Origin: Escallonia rubra
Taxonomy: Eukaryota > Streptophyta > Magnoliopsida > Escalloniales > Escalloniaceae
NCBI GenBank assembly: GCA_033065855.1
Contig: JAVXUO010001525.1
Coordinates: 62,001-126,000, forward strand
Length of the DNA stretch: 64,000 nt
Direction of reading: 5' to 3'
Position 1 is the first letter of the stretch. Each line of letters opens with the position of its first letter. The notes below the pieces were generated by a model. That model did not search any database. It had not been told where the DNA came from and saw only the letters and a list, made by a program, of their open reading frames with translations. Below, piece by piece: positions 21,801-33,704 of the stretch. The translations under genes were made by a program, and so were the position numbers.

Positions 21801-24800
21801 TTGGAAAAGATTCGCCAAAGGTCATAGTCTATGAACTTTGTATTATTTTGAGGATTTCGTTATAAAATGGTTGTCATGTTCCCCTTTTTGGAAATTAAGG
21901 ACTTCTCTATCATCTTTCTCTTCATATGTGGCGCAATGCAGCACTGTTTTCTGGCTGTTGTGTTGAGGGTGCAATAAAGCGGGAGTCACGTGTTGAGCAC
22001 ATGCATACCATCCAACTATTAGGGATTAAGAAACCTGCCATCATTGAGGGCATATGAATTCGTGCAATCAGAACTGATTTTGTTTTTTGGCTGTTGGCAT
22101 TTCTTTTAGCTGTTGCATCGTTAGGTTTTGGTGACTTTCAAGGCCTAAATTGTTATATGATGCTCGATCAATGTGGTCGAGTGCAGCACTAACTCAAGTT
22201 ATGTATGAGCATTCTACAGAGAAGCAGATATGACGAAAGAACGTATTGAGAAGCTTCTCAAGGCTGGAGCAAATGTTGTTTTAACTACTAAGGGGATTGA
22301 TGACATGGCACTCAAGGCAAGCTTTTCTTTAATTTTCTGTGTGTCCAAGTCAGCGTGTCTATTTTTTTTTTCCTATAGCCCAATTCTAATTGCCTGGGTG
22401 TGTCAGATACATGTCTTGAAAGTCTCTGGCATTCTGCTTATGTGTTTAGACTTGTTTGGACCCAGCTTTTGCTTTTGTGTATTTGTCGTCATGTTAGATA
22501 CTATAATTTAATCGTCATACCCGGGAGATAGCCAAATTTTTGAGTGTCCAAATTGCTATGTTATCTCTATAGAAGGGGGTAGATTTGCTTTTGTCCATTT
22601 TGTGTTTCACAAGGTACTCACTTATTCTAGAATTCCCATGTACTGGACTTTCCTTAATCTTCGTAACTGAAATAAAGGCTGCTTGACGCCACTTGTAACA
22701 TAATACGTGTTCTCTCATGCCTGACAATATGTTGGAGTATTTTCAAAACTTTTGCACAGAGGACTGTTCAGGAATTGTCTATTTATATACTGCTGCTGTA
22801 TATGTGATTAATATGTTTCTGACTTCTGTATTCATTATTATATAGTACTTTGTCGAGGCTGGTGCAATTGCTGTGAGGCGTGTTCCCAAAGAGAACTTGC
22901 GCCATGTTGCCAAGGCGACTGGTGCAACTGCGGTATGTTTCTTAACTTGGCATCAAATTGATATCAGTAGCTCATACATTAAATTTCGTCTTTAATCAAT
23001 CTGAAGAGCGATGACAGTAATTCAGTGATAAGACGTAAATTAGGAGTACCAATGAAAGGTGATTTCATTAGTAAAACCCTCTCAACGGCAGTGGCCAAGG
23101 ACTTCAGCTACCTTGTTGGTGTGAGCCAGAGCACTTAATTTGGGTTCTAGTTCTACACTTTAAAATATGGTTGTCCATTATCGTATAATACCGTCATGTG
23201 AACTCGCCCCGCCCCGCCATTGGGTTGGGAGATGATGATACCATCCCCAATCCAATGACCTTTTTGGTAATCCGACCCTAATCCAATCCGATCCGCAGTT
23301 TTCCAAATGATCACATCGACGAATTGATCAGAAACTTCAGTCCCCACCTGCACTTTTGGCCCCAAACCTGCTTGGCTTTCTTCTTCGCAGCCTTGCAATG
23401 CTCGGGTTTGTACTCGATAACACCACAATCACCATATAAAGCTGGTACCAAAACACATTCATACTCAGTTGGAATTCTAGTTTTTGGAAGTGCAAAATAA
23501 GAAGAATAATCCGGCGATGACCTGACCGTGATTGAAAGTGCAAAATAAGATATCCTAGTCTCAAGGACATGGTTAGGGGCGACGACGGAAGCGACGGTGG
23601 AAGTGATGGCGGAACAGTGAAAAGCGACCGGCGACCGGTGACTGTCAAGAGACAACAGTCACCAAGGCGAATGGCGACGACGTAAGTGACGGCGGAACAG
23701 CGAAAAGCGACCGGCGACCAGCGACCGGTGACCGTTGAGATACGATGGCAGAAGGTGACCGACGATCGTGGACATGCTTGGGGTGCGGCGCCATAGGAGA
23801 AGAGAATAGGGGAGAGATGAAAAGGGGCTAGGGTTTTTTATATTTTATATAGGAGGAGATGGACGGCTGAGATTAAATGTTGCTTAGGAAATAAAGGGTA
23901 GCAGGTCGGGTAGTGGGTCAGATATACCTAAAACCATACCCGCCGATGTATCCGCTGCGGGTTGTGAAAGTAAATACCAAACCCGCCCCATGACCTGGTT
24001 ATAGTTAAAAAAATCCGCTCCTATAGGAGGAGCAGGGTGGGGAGGATATCCATCAGGTACGGGTCCGATTGCCATCCCTAGATAAAATTATGTTTGTTCT
24101 TGTCTTTTACATTATTTTCAGGTTTTGCCCTCTCTTTTCTGGTACATATCTTTTTCTATCTATCTTTCTTATTTTTTAAAGTTGTTTATGGTTGTAATCA
24201 TATTGATGGTGCTCATTGTTATTGGTTCGATGATCATCTCATCTCCAACTATCTCCTAAAAATGTTGGGTTGGAAACCATATCCAGTCTAATACATTGTT
24301 GACATGCAGGTTTCAACATTTGCTGATATGGAAGGGGAGGAAACATTTGATTCATCATTTCTTGGATATGCAGATGAAGTAGTGGAAGAGCGCATTGCTG
24401 ATGATGACGTGATAATGATAAAAGGGACCAAAACCTCGAGTGCCGTATGTGTTACCGTAATGGAAGTTTTTCTGTCCTAATAGTGGGTGGGGCGTGGGGG
24501 TGGGTGTAGACAAATGCTATTTGTTCTTTTTATATGTAATACTGCGGGTCCTTTTTATCTGTTTGAACTGTGCCTTTACCTTTACAATTTTTTCACCGTT
24601 GAATTGTCATATGATTGATCTGGAGCTGCATAACTATGTTGTGATGTTAAGTTAACAATGACCATTCTTTGGTTTTAATAGATTATTACCTAAAAGTTCT
24701 CTTGGCAAATTTACTCAGGCTTCCTTGATACTCAGAGGTGCAAATGACTATATGCTTGATGAGATGGATAGAGCTTTGCATGATGCTCTATCTATTGTCA

Positions 24801-27471
24801 AAAGGGCCCTGGAATCGAATACGGTAGACCCAGCGCCTTTTTTTTCTTCTTCCTGTTTTCCTCTATAAATGCTAAATCATCTGTATGTTTAATCCTTAGT
24901 TGTGGTAGCTTTACGTTTTTACTCCAAATTAGGCATGTTGTTCTGAAATTTATGTCATGGAGTTGTATTGCTGGTTGAGTCTTTCAACTCTCAAAATATG
25001 GCCTCAGTATCGTAAATAAATATCGGCTGATCTTAGTCATCACCACTGAGATTTAAGACAATACAAGGATTTCTTCTTTTTGTTATTCTTTGGAATGCTA
25101 AATCGATTCTCTATTTTGGGAAATGCTTAATACACCTCATACATGGCCCATAATTTAATCAGCTATGCTTTAAGCGACAAATAGGGTGTGTCATAATTAG
25201 CTTTCTTTAGCCTATCCTTTTGATTTTACCGTAAAGTAAAACATAATGGCTTACTTAGATGAGAAACAACTTCCATTGCATCGCCGTAATGGTTGAAATA
25301 TCTGCTGCTTAATCTTTGTATCTTTTTGAGGATCAATGTGGTGCTTGGATGGCCCTAAGTGCTGCACCTGCAGTGTATGGTTATGAAGCCAATTCTTATT
25401 TTAATTTGTTTCTCTACCCGAGTCAGTTAACATACAGTACATGATGAAATTAGGCTGAAGTTGAATGCTGTTTTTCTAGAAATCTCTGGTTAACTTCAGA
25501 AATTCTCTCGAGCTATGGTGCTCTTTTTATGATAAGCAGAAACACGAATCATGTAAGAGAGACTTGATCCCACTGACAGTTTTTATTATCTTTTTCTTTG
25601 TAAATTGTGGTAACAGGTCGTTGCAGGTGGAGGTGCAGTTGAGGCTGCATTATCCGTCTATTTGGAGTATCTTGCCACAACCTTAGGATCTCGGGAGCAG
25701 TTGGCAATTGCAGAATTTGCCGAATCTTTGTTAATCATCCCAAAGGTTATACTTTTGGCAATGTTGCCACACACTTATGCCTTTCTGCATCCACATTTGT
25801 CTCTGAAGTTACATTGCAAAAAAAGATTTACCTACAGCGAGTAAATGAAATAAGGACAAGCATAATAGGGTGCGGAAATAGGCGTACCCTGTAATCATTT
25901 GCGTTGTTATGCTTTTTCTAGTTTTCGTTGTACTCATTTGCAATACGTGTCTTGAGCAGGTTCTTGCAGTCAATGCTGCTAAGGATGCAACTGAGTTAGT
26001 AGCAAAACTACGTGCTTACCACCATACTGCCCAAACCAAGGCAGACAAGAAGCACCTATCGAGGTAGCTTAATGTTCTTTTATTCCCTGCCCCTTCCCCG
26101 TATCTGTGTTCCCTCATGTGAGTTTCACATTTTTAGAAGGATTACCACCCCAAACCCCTGCTGACTATAGTTAATCTGTTATTGGTAGAGGTTCAACTCT
26201 TTCAAAAAGACTTAATCTTGAGATGGTGTTGGTGAACAGGATGTTTGCTATTAATTAGACTAATTCTTCTAGTTGGACTTGTAGGCTGTAAGAGCATGGT
26301 ACTCTGAGAAAGAGAAGATGTTCTATGACAGTGCGCAAATATAGGCTACAGGAAGTCTAGAATCTAAAAATGCATGCAATGTTAAAATAAAGTTTTAGCA
26401 AAGTTAGCAAGGAATACCAGATAAGTATTTGCAGTTGTCATCACCTTCCCAAGGTGTGTAACTAGTTTCTCATTACTTTGGGTAGTGGTAAAGGTGGAGT
26501 AGATGGTCTATCCTCACTCCTTAGGTGCTTATGAGTTATGAGAAAAGGATTACTTCTCATATTTCAGTACTTTTGGTAGTCAAACATAGATTGGCCAATC
26601 CTATAGGTCCGGCCTTGTTTGGATACATTAAGCACATTTTTATATCCCGCTTTGGTTTACGTAATTATGTGGAGGTTCGTGCTGTGCAAAAGAAGTGGGA
26701 ACATCGATCTTAGTATTCCTGATCGTGGGACGTGAATTCTGCAGAATGGTTCAAACATGTGTAGCCGAAGCCTGAATTCAAGCATAGATAAAATACGCAT
26801 GGTCATGCTCAATTGGATTTAATAGGCCCAATATTTTATAAGCCCAACAGGGTGAGAATTTGTACTACAACCTTTTGAGTTCCTATGTCATCAGATCTAA
26901 AAACTGACTAAAGAAAAACGCCTAGAGATGTTTCTTTGTCGAGCACGGACACTGAACCCTCATACATTAGGGATGATCCAAAGTTTGAGCCGCCCTGAAA
27001 TATTAGGTGTTCCATGACAAGATTAAATAAAATAAACAAAGAGGGTGTGTGGGGGTCACAGGGATTTTTTGCAGCTCCAAAAATCGAAGTTGTTATTTAT
27101 ACGCGTTACCCTCTTCCTGTTAAATTATCTTCCCCTGATTTCACCATTTCTTGCTACAGCATGGGACTAGACTTATTGAAGGGAGTTGTCCGTAACAACT
27201 TGGAAGCTGGAGTAATTGAGCCTGCAATGAGCAAAGTAAAGATATTACAGGTATTAGTTAGAGAGGAAAAAAGTGAAGTTGAATAGATTTTCAGGAAACG
27301 ATGTTACAGGAAAATGATTTTTGAAAGCATTTCCCTCTTTTTCCTTTCAAGGACTGAACAAAGATTGGAATTTTTTTTTGGCAGTTTGCAACTGAAGCAG
27401 CTATAACAATTCTTCGAATTGATGACATGATCAAGCTTGTCAAAGATGAAAGTCAGAATGGAGAGGACTAA
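15836..27471 (+). CDS. CCT1: T-complex protein 1 subunit alpha (CCT1/TCP-1 alpha), complete, 17 exons
   Basis: This is the alpha subunit of the cytosolic group II chaperonin CCT/TRiC, which folds actin, tubulin and other proteins using ATP. Coding exons: 15836-15902, 16035-16099, 17653-17742, 17839-17925, 18058-18117, 18204-18254, 18556-18651, 21310-21375, 21603-21820, 22220-22316, 22846-22932, 24310-24444, 24719-24823, 25617-25745, 25960-26063, 27160-27250, 27385-27471. They total 1635 nt, giving 544 aa and TAA. All phases agree. Visible motifs are [12 protein letters not shown] near the start, TNDGATIL (56-63), GDGTTS (88-93), the ALHDAL aspartate (about 395), VVAGGGAVE (409-417) and the C-terminus [14 protein letters not shown] [12 protein letters not shown]. 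Length matches plant CCT1 (about 545 aa). All introns are GT-AG except intron 10, which has a GC donor. Introns 7 and 11 carry transposon insertions. The start is the first ATG before the conserved N-terminal block. The 3' UTR follows 27471. Confidence 0.95.
19312..20143. mobile_element. 832-bp MITE-like element in CCT1 intron 7 (copy 1)
   Basis: The left end CTATGAAGCATAGATGCGGG and the right end, read on the - strand as CTAGGAAGCACCGGTGCGGC, form imperfect terminal inverted repeats. CTGATAAC lies on both sides (19304-19311 and 20144-20151), an 8-bp duplication as in hAT elements; a 9-bp Mutator-type duplication is less consistent. Both ends are rich in GGTGCGG/ATACGG phrases. There is no transposase. 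Confidence 0.7.
20152..20978. mobile_element. 827-bp MITE-like element in CCT1 intron 7 (copy 2)
   Basis: It abuts copy 1, sharing the CTGATAAC at 20144-20151, and is followed by a third CTGATAAC (20979-20986). Ends TAGGTAGCACGGACAC and, on the - strand, TAGGAAGCACCGACAC are inverted repeats related to those of copy 1. The interior is not obviously the same as copy 1 and contains no transposase. Confidence 0.7.
22317..22318 (+). other. Non-canonical GC splice donor of CCT1 intron 10
   Basis: The exon ends CTCAAG and the intron begins GCAAGC. The conserved peptide GIDDMALK continuing into [12 protein letters not shown] in exon 11 requires this junction. Apart from the C it matches the strong donor consensus AAG/GYAAG, as expected for GC-AG introns. 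Confidence 0.9.
23190..24080 (-). mobile_element. hAT-like remnant in CCT1 intron 11
   Basis: The right end read on the - strand begins TAGGGATGGCAATCGGACCC, a classic hAT-type non-autonomous terminus. The interior is unlike the surrounding intron: GC-richer, with CCCGCC and GGGTTGGGAGATGATGATA stretches at both ends. The left terminus is not found and may be degraded near 23190. A GCGACCGGCGACC-rich segment is duplicated inside it. There is no transposase. Confidence 0.5.
23595..23745. repeat. Imperfect tandem duplication around GAAAAGCGACCGGCGACC
   Basis: Two copies of a unit containing GGCGGAACAGYGAAAAGCGA and ACCGGTGACYGT occur about 90 bp apart. This local duplication lies within the intron 11 insertion. 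Confidence 0.7.
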
Positions 27472-28836
27472 ACATTAGCAAAGTGAATGCTACTGATACT
27501 CTTCCTGCGGCAATCGAATGGGTTTGTTACATGATTGGTTTGGACATGGTGCTTGTCGGGGTTTGGAGGAGTCGGGCTTTTAATCGTTCAACTGTATTCC
27601 ACCGTTTTTGTGGTAGATGCAGCTGACGTTGTACACTAGAGAAACATGGGAGGCTTTTAGATTTTGAAAGCCGAAATTTTTTCTAGCCATTTTGTTGGAA
27701 CTCTCTCTCTCTCTGGATTAACGTTCTTGCAACAAAATTTTCAGTGTTTCTGTTCTTAATTCTTGGAAAGGCCCCTTACCTATGTGGAACTAATGTACCC
27801 TGTACAATTGCCGAGTTGAATTTAAATTAGGTTGTAGCAAGTTTTAATGGGTGAAGATGGTCACTAGCAAGTTTTAATGACCTAAAATCCCACCATTCAT
27901 TAGATACAGCATATAGTACACTAGTTGTATTCTAGTTTGTGGTTTCCTCCATTATCTAGGCCATCCTTCCTTTGTTCCTCCCCTTTCAGTTAGATCTGGG
28001 CATTCTCGGTGGCCAGATCTTCAACTTTTGGATCTCCTAAATACCTCTTGTTTTTTGGGAAACCGATCTACCTCTAAGGTGTCAAGGGTTCATCAAGAGT
28101 TGTCTCCTTTGCCAAATTTTTGTCGCCGTCGAATACTTGAGAATAGTCTTTCCACATGAAATGGCAGCGAAAATCGTCGTTTGGTGGTTGTCTATGATAA
28201 GCTGTTTCTTCATGTTCAATTTTTCGATGATGGTTTCCTGGCGTTGTGATCTACAGTTTGGCTGAACTAATTTTGATGTGCTCCAACGCTAGAGTTGCCT
28301 TGCCATTAGGCGATGAGGGTTTGTATGGTGGCTAATAGGAATCACAGTTTGGTAATGGTTGAGCTTTTGGTCAGGGGTTCCAGTTTGGTTGGTGTGTTGC
28401 ATGCTGTGGTGCTCCTCTGTCTTTCTCCCCTCCCTTTTTCCGTCTCCCTCGTTCTCTCTCCTTTTGTTAGGGTTGTGGTGTGTTTGGTTATGCTTCTCTT
28501 CCTTAGTTGCTAACAGGGCTTTCCCACCTTGTTTCCCAGAGCGGATGTTGTTTGGTTGTTTGTGATTCTAGGCTAGACGTTTGGTCGAACCCGGGTTGTT
28601 CTTGGTAGGGTTGTTCTAAGTGATGCTGGTTGTATGTTTGACTCTTTGTAGGTGGTTCGATGATGACGAGTCTCCTCCTAGCCTTGACGGGCTTTCAAGC
28701 GTGGACCGGCTTGAGACTTAAGGGGCAGGAGGAGATGAATCATGGGTTGAGGTTGAGGGTTTTATGTACGGGAGAAAAGTGGGGTTTTGTGTAAGCAAGT
28801 GTTGTGCGATATTTTGGGCAATGTTGTAATAGGTCT
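27472..28836. other. CCT1 3' UTR and intergenic DNA without a recognised gene
   Basis: The first 350 bp are T-rich and probably hold the CCT1 3' UTR, though no clear AATAAA is present. A CTCTCTCTCTCT run lies at about 27703. From 28250 to 28650 the + strand is G- and T-rich with short hydrophobic reading frames that match nothing I recognise. I treat it as decayed repeat DNA. Confidence 0.4.
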
Positions 28837-28839
28837 TCT

Positions 28840-29760
28840 TGCCTCTTTCATGCTAAGGCCTAAGGGGATGCATGTATACTACTGGTGAAAAGTCACATGC
28901 TCCTTCCGATGGATTGTGACAATAGACTAGGACCTTGATACCTCGGCTTTATCGCATTCAATGAATATGGGTATCACAATGGTTAGAGTAGACTCTGGAT
29001 GCTTCTGATCAAAAGTCAATGGTGAGTCGTGGCCCCTATATAAGGGATGGTAATAGGAAAAATTGCCCTTTCACGCTTAAAGATGGTGCGATGTGTCATC
29101 AGGGGATGGGCATTACCCTATTGTATAGTTTGGGATTTTGTCCTTATGTCTCAGTTCACGTAAGGCCTGACCATTGCGATGCACTCTCGTGGCAGTCACC
29201 CTATACAATTATATCCTAGAACCATGATCAAAAGTCCTGTTCTGTCGGAGCGAGGTCTTGTCTTGACCCCTGATGTGGCCAAGATGCTACATAGCCTATA
29301 ATGGCTAGAACCTTGACACACAAAGATGAAAGGAAGCGGTAAAGACCAAGTCTAAGCTGAAATGGAGATTCATGTCTCGAGGTTGATTGTTCTTATGTGT
29401 TTGAAAGGATATATTGTTGTCATAATGAAGCCTAAGCAGTAATTTTAAGTATAGCTTCATCACCTTTTACATGCCTTGCCCTTCTCATGTTAAGGCAACT
29501 GAAATGATGCTTCTGGTTATCGTGAGAACTCACATGCCCTTCTGATGAATATGGACAACATAATGTGCCCTTAATGCTTCATATTTATTGTAATCACTAC
29601 TAGTGTGGACAAGGAGGAAGCGCGGGTTATCTACCCCAAACTGACTCTTCGACCCCTATGAGAGTACCATGTGCCATCGTGGGGATGGATAGTACGTTGG
29701 TAAAAGCTGTAGGTTTCACCATATGTCTTGGCACGGTTCACATGATGTCTGACCCCCGTA
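28840..29760. repeat. Diverged direct duplication, period about 600 bp
   Basis: The order of phrases in 28840-29180 recurs in 29460-29760: TTCATGCTAAGGC / CTCATGTTAAGGC, CACATGCTCCTTCCGATGGA / CACATGCCCTTCTGATGAA, ATGTGTCATCAGGGGATGG / ATGTGCCATCGTGGGGATGG, and CAGTTCACGTAAGGCCTGAC / CGGTTCACATGATGTCTGAC. There is no coding potential. The copies are old and their origin unknown. Confidence 0.6.
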
Positions 29761-30476
29761 ACAACCCCCGGTCCAAGCCCCCTAACTACTTGTCAAGCTT
29801 CCTGGATCCCAATAAGCCTTAGCTCCAAGGATTAAGGGATGACCTCATGTCCTGTTGGTGTGATGCTTTGCCCCAACCCCTGGAGGTGGACCGGATGACT
29901 TGGATTTCTAGGGTTACAATGGACCTCAAAGTTGTTGCTTCTCAAAGGTTGTTTTTCCTTGACAGACTACCCTTCTCCTTGTACCTTTTTTACTCGTACT
30001 CAATGCTTGTGATACCACTTTGACTAATGCCACACCTGCTTCCGCAGACTACCCTTTACAACCCCTCAGACATGGCCTGAGGAAGTAGTGGACTGAAGTT
30101 TGAGAATCACGAAGTTACTCATGGTTATCCCCACTCGGGGACAAATCTATCATAATAGTCTCATCGAGTGTCATATTTCTTATATCTTTTTGGACTTAAA
30201 GACGGTCGACGAGGTCCAATCACTTGGTCTATGAGACCATGTTGACTTCCACATACAACCCTCTATGGTTTCTCTAGATATCTATTATAATGTCGTAATA
30301 ACATAATATTTGAATTAGATAATATCGGCGACCTATATATCTTATATACACATTGTATGTTAATTAGTAGGTGCATAAGCACGTGACATACACGAGTGCA
30401 TGCACGGGTGTAGCATGCACATGCACATGCACAGCACACGCAAGCACACATGGTTTTATTTGGTCTATGTGTGTAC
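29761..30476. other. Intergenic stretch, nothing recognised
   Basis: There is no convincing reading frame. A purine/pyrimidine alternating stretch rich in GCATGCACATGCAC lies at 30395-30450, next to the LTR element that follows. Confidence 0.3.
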
Positions 30477-30830
30477 AAGTGGAGACAATAGCTTACTCAA
30501 ACTCACACATTCACAAATATGAAGAGTGCATCTCGGAGAGAACAAACAATTAAGTTAAAATCTCATCTCTTACTTCTTACACTTGCACCATGCACCTTCT
30601 TACACCGTACCATCCTAAATGACTACTAGAGTACATGGCTTTATCTAGTACTACTAATGTAACTCTTAGACATGTAATAACAATACCACTCATCCAATTA
30701 TACACAACTACTAGACTGCTACTTAACTTCATAAACTCACTAGTAATGCACTCGTAACATATGCATCACTAATCCGCCGCTAATACTTTATGTTACTAAC
30801 ACTAAATATGTCATGTTTTATTTTTCAACA
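30477..30830 (-). repeat. 3' LTR of the non-autonomous element
   Basis: It aligns with 32002-32333 throughout, for example ATCTCTTACTTCTTACACTT versus ATATCTTACTTCTTACACTT. Its outer end has lost the TG terminus. Confidence 0.85.
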
Positions 30831-31367
30831 TCCCCCTTTAAACTTGATTTTTTGACTCCGTATATTCTTCATCATCGAGAGGCTCGATAAGTGCCAAACG
30901 TGGTCCTCATTTCCAATGTCATCACCAACAACAATCTTATTTGACATCTCTATTGATGTAAAAACCACGTGGACCATCATGCTATTGCAATCTTATTTGC
31001 CACATTTATTTCTCAGTGTGGGTATTTAATCTTGACCATTCAATTAATGCATATCCTGTACCTCCTCTTAATCAAACAATGTCTCCATGTTCATCCAACC
31101 TGTATCACTGAAAAAATTCTCTATACTAAGTTGAGAATAATGATCCTGTTTTCACAAATTCACTTTCAAAGTTGACAATTGTAAGAAGTGTTGTTTGCTA
31201 GAATTTCATCCTTAATGACATATTCTTCGGAACCATTTCAATTTTCTTAACCATATGAAAAGTGTCAATTACCTCTTCAAATTTTGCTCTCCCGCTAGCG
31301 AGAATGATTTAAATACATTTTCTTCTTTTGCATAAAAATTAAATGCTTTCGTCTTCCATTCTTCATT

Positions 31368-31670
31368 TTAATTATTGTCATCACCATTTACATTCTCGCT
31401 CTTCTCTCTTTGTTCAGCAATTTCATAAATTTCTTCATTCACAATTTTTTCCATATGCTCTTCTCCATTTGTCAACTCTTCGTCATCATTGGCTTCAAAA
31501 GCATTGAACTCTTCTTCATCATTTGTCTCATCTGTTTCTTTGGCTTCAGAAAAGTGAAACTCGTTTACGTTTTGCTTCGAAGTTTCTTCTTCGAGATGTT
31601 CACCAGCTTCATTTGTGAATTTATCTTCTTCCTTGCTTTTGTGCCCAATACTCATTTGGTAAGAAGTCAC
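31368..31670 (-). pseudogene. Acidic 100-aa reading frame inside the non-autonomous element
   Basis: The frame is rich in Glu, Asp and Asn (for example EDKFTNEAGEHLEEE, ETNDEEEFNAFEANDDEEL). It has no recognisable domain. It lies downstream of the Gag-like block, so it may be a decayed and rearranged part of gag-pol or captured sequence. Function is unlikely. Confidence 0.35.
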
Positions 31671-31985
31671 GACGCTTGGAAGTAATTACATTGACCATTT
31701 GTCAAACATCATTTGAAGATCTTAAATCTCCGATGAGCATAAACATCAGTGTATGGACGACCTTCTATAACACCCGAGATTGACTTTTCTTCCTTCTTTT
31801 GTCGAACTTTCTTCGAGAAGCTACTTGTGATTCTTCACCGACAACATCCCACAAATCATACGATTTGAGATACAATAAGTTGAGAACAATTTCTCACACC
31901 AAATATCTGTTTTGGATAGTTTTTCAAAACCATAGACTCTAACAAACTAACACCGGAATGTCCACTAAGACTGTTGTGGCTTACT

Positions 31986-31998
31986 GGCTTTGATACCA
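31986..31998 (-). other. Primer-binding site (initiator Met tRNA)
   Basis: The - strand TGGTATCAAAGCC differs from the consensus TGGTATCAGAGCC at one base. It lies 3 bp inside the 5' LTR. Confidence 0.85.
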
Positions 31999-32001
31999 CT
32001 T

Positions 32002-32333
32002 TGTTGGAGACCAACTGTCACTCAAACTCACGCACTCGCCCCATTAAATTAAAGATCTTGGAGAAAACACCCAGTTAAACTAAAATTTTATATCTTACTT
32101 CTTACACTTGCACCATGCATCTTCTTACACCATCCTACATGACTAGAGTATATGGTACTACTAATGTAACTCCTAAACATGTAATAACAAAACCACTCAC
32201 CCCATTATACGCGCGTCGCGCAATCACTAAATCACTACTTGACTTCATAAACTCGCTAGTAATTCACTTGTGACACATTCATCACTAATACTTTATTTTA
32301 CTAATACTACAAAATCAAATTTATTTTTCAACA
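32002..32333 (-). repeat. 5' LTR of the non-autonomous element (332 bp)
   Basis: On the - strand it starts TGTTGAAAAATAAATTTG and ends GGTCTCCAACA. Both TG and CA termini are intact. Confidence 0.9.
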
Positions 32334-33400
32334 AGGAACTCCTCTAGAAAGATTATTAGCCATCATGTTCTTTCCTTTTTTTTATTTTATGAAATGAAAT
32401 CAAAAGAAAAAGAAGCAAAGCTTGATATATGTGTGTACCCCAAGGCACGTGCTTCACTTTGTTTACAAGTGTAGGGTCTCACGTGGCTCTTCACCTGCCT
32501 CATGACATAAGTTGACAAATTTTGGCAACTGGATTCCCGGATGATCAGGAGAATATCTCTGCTTCATTTGATTTCAATAATGTTGTTATACTCGGACTAA
32601 TTAAACAAATGAAAGGGGAATTGATTCCTTAACGAGCATCATTCCTATCCTCAACGTGGATTTATCAATTTTATGCAAATCCTTATGCACTTAGTCTGAA
32701 CTCAAAAAACTTTTGCTTAATGGTGTACCAAATGTAGGTACATCTCAGGCTTGCTTGGATACTTTTGAGTTCTGCATGAATCTCATCTCAAGTTTGACTC
32801 GTTTATCTCGAAAAATTTAGTTCATTAAGTGAGTTGAAAAGATTTAACTAACACCTAAGAAATGCGGTCATATATCGAAATCATTTCTCTCTCAGACTAT
32901 AAATCAAGTCGTGATTCGAAACTCCATTCCCCCATATACTTGGTAAACTTTGCAATTAAAGTATGCTGCAAAGTCGCAAACATGAAATTAAGAGTAAGAA
33001 TTCTAGCTCACCAACACTTTTGTTGTTGGATGCCTAAAAAATAACCAATTTCACCTATAGCGACGAGTAATTCTTCAAAGCGCGTTGGGGGTGTATAACT
33101 TTAGCCCACTTAAGAAATGTGAGATACTTTTTATACAAGATTCTTACCTTTTTTATAATTAACGGGTAAAATTTGATTGCAACACAATATAACAAGAGAC
33201 AACAACACTCTGCATAGTGATAGTCGATAGTAATTAAATAAAGTTAGTGGCATTTCAGCAAACACCTTCGATGACAAAACGGACTTTTTAGCGTAATCAA
33301 TTAAATATCATCGATCATATTATCAATTGACAATTGTCGCTACATGTGAAGTTGTATCCTTATACTATAACTTGAATTACCGTCAAAATTTTTAATTTTT
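32334..33400. other. Intergenic, no gene seen
   Basis: AT-rich DNA with scattered stops in all frames. No repeat border or RNA gene was recognised. Confidence 0.3.
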
Positions 33401-33704
33401 AACTCTCTCCGTCTCAAAATAATTACTCCATTTTGACTTGACACATGTATTAAGGCCGGTTATAGGTCATATATCGTGTGTTTTTCATTTTAATGCGAGA
33501 GAGGGGGGGGGGGGAGAGAAGTGGGCCAGGAGAGAAAATGGATTGGTAGAAGATTAAATGTGGAGATACAAATAGAATTAAAGAGTGTAGAAAATGTGAA
33601 TATGAAAAAAAAATCTACAGAACCTTTTCTGGATTGGAAAGTGATCAATTTTTTTTGGACTAGTTCAAAAAGAATATGATTAATTATTTTGGAACGGAGG
33701 GAAC
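33401..33704. mobile_element. Stowaway-like MITE, copy A
   Basis: The ends CTCTCTCCGTCTCAAAATAATTA and, inverted, TTCCCTCCGTTCCAAAATAATTA correspond to the Stowaway (Tc1/mariner) terminus CTCCCTCCGTCCCA. The interior shares GAGAGAAAATGGATTGGTAGA and TGGAAAGTGATCAA phrases with copies at 36858 and 45760. TA duplications are not clearly preserved. Confidence 0.75.

Larger units (their letters stand above)
30477..32333 (-). mobile_element. Non-autonomous copia-like LTR retrotransposon (TRIM/LARD-like)
   Basis: Two direct repeats (30477-30830 and 32002-32333) flank a 1.17-kb interior. The right repeat is the 5' LTR of a - strand element: it begins TGTTGAAAAATAAA and ends CTCCAACA on that strand. 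A near-perfect initiator-Met PBS, TGGTATCAAAGCC, lies 3 bp inside (31986-31998). A polypurine tract AAAGGGGGA abuts the other LTR. The interior has a short Gag-like block (YDLWDVVGEE near 31840-31870) and an acidic frame, but no protease, integrase or RT. No matching target duplication was found. Confidence 0.85.

Noticed and set aside
28313..28565. Hydrophobic 66-68 aa frames on the + strand
   Set aside because: Overlapping frames from T-rich, low-complexity DNA with no conserved motif or exon context.
31986..31998. Sequence resembling part of a tRNA gene (GGTATCAAAGCC)
   Set aside because: Only the 3' acceptor complement is present, at the LTR border, so it is a primer-binding site and not a tRNA gene.
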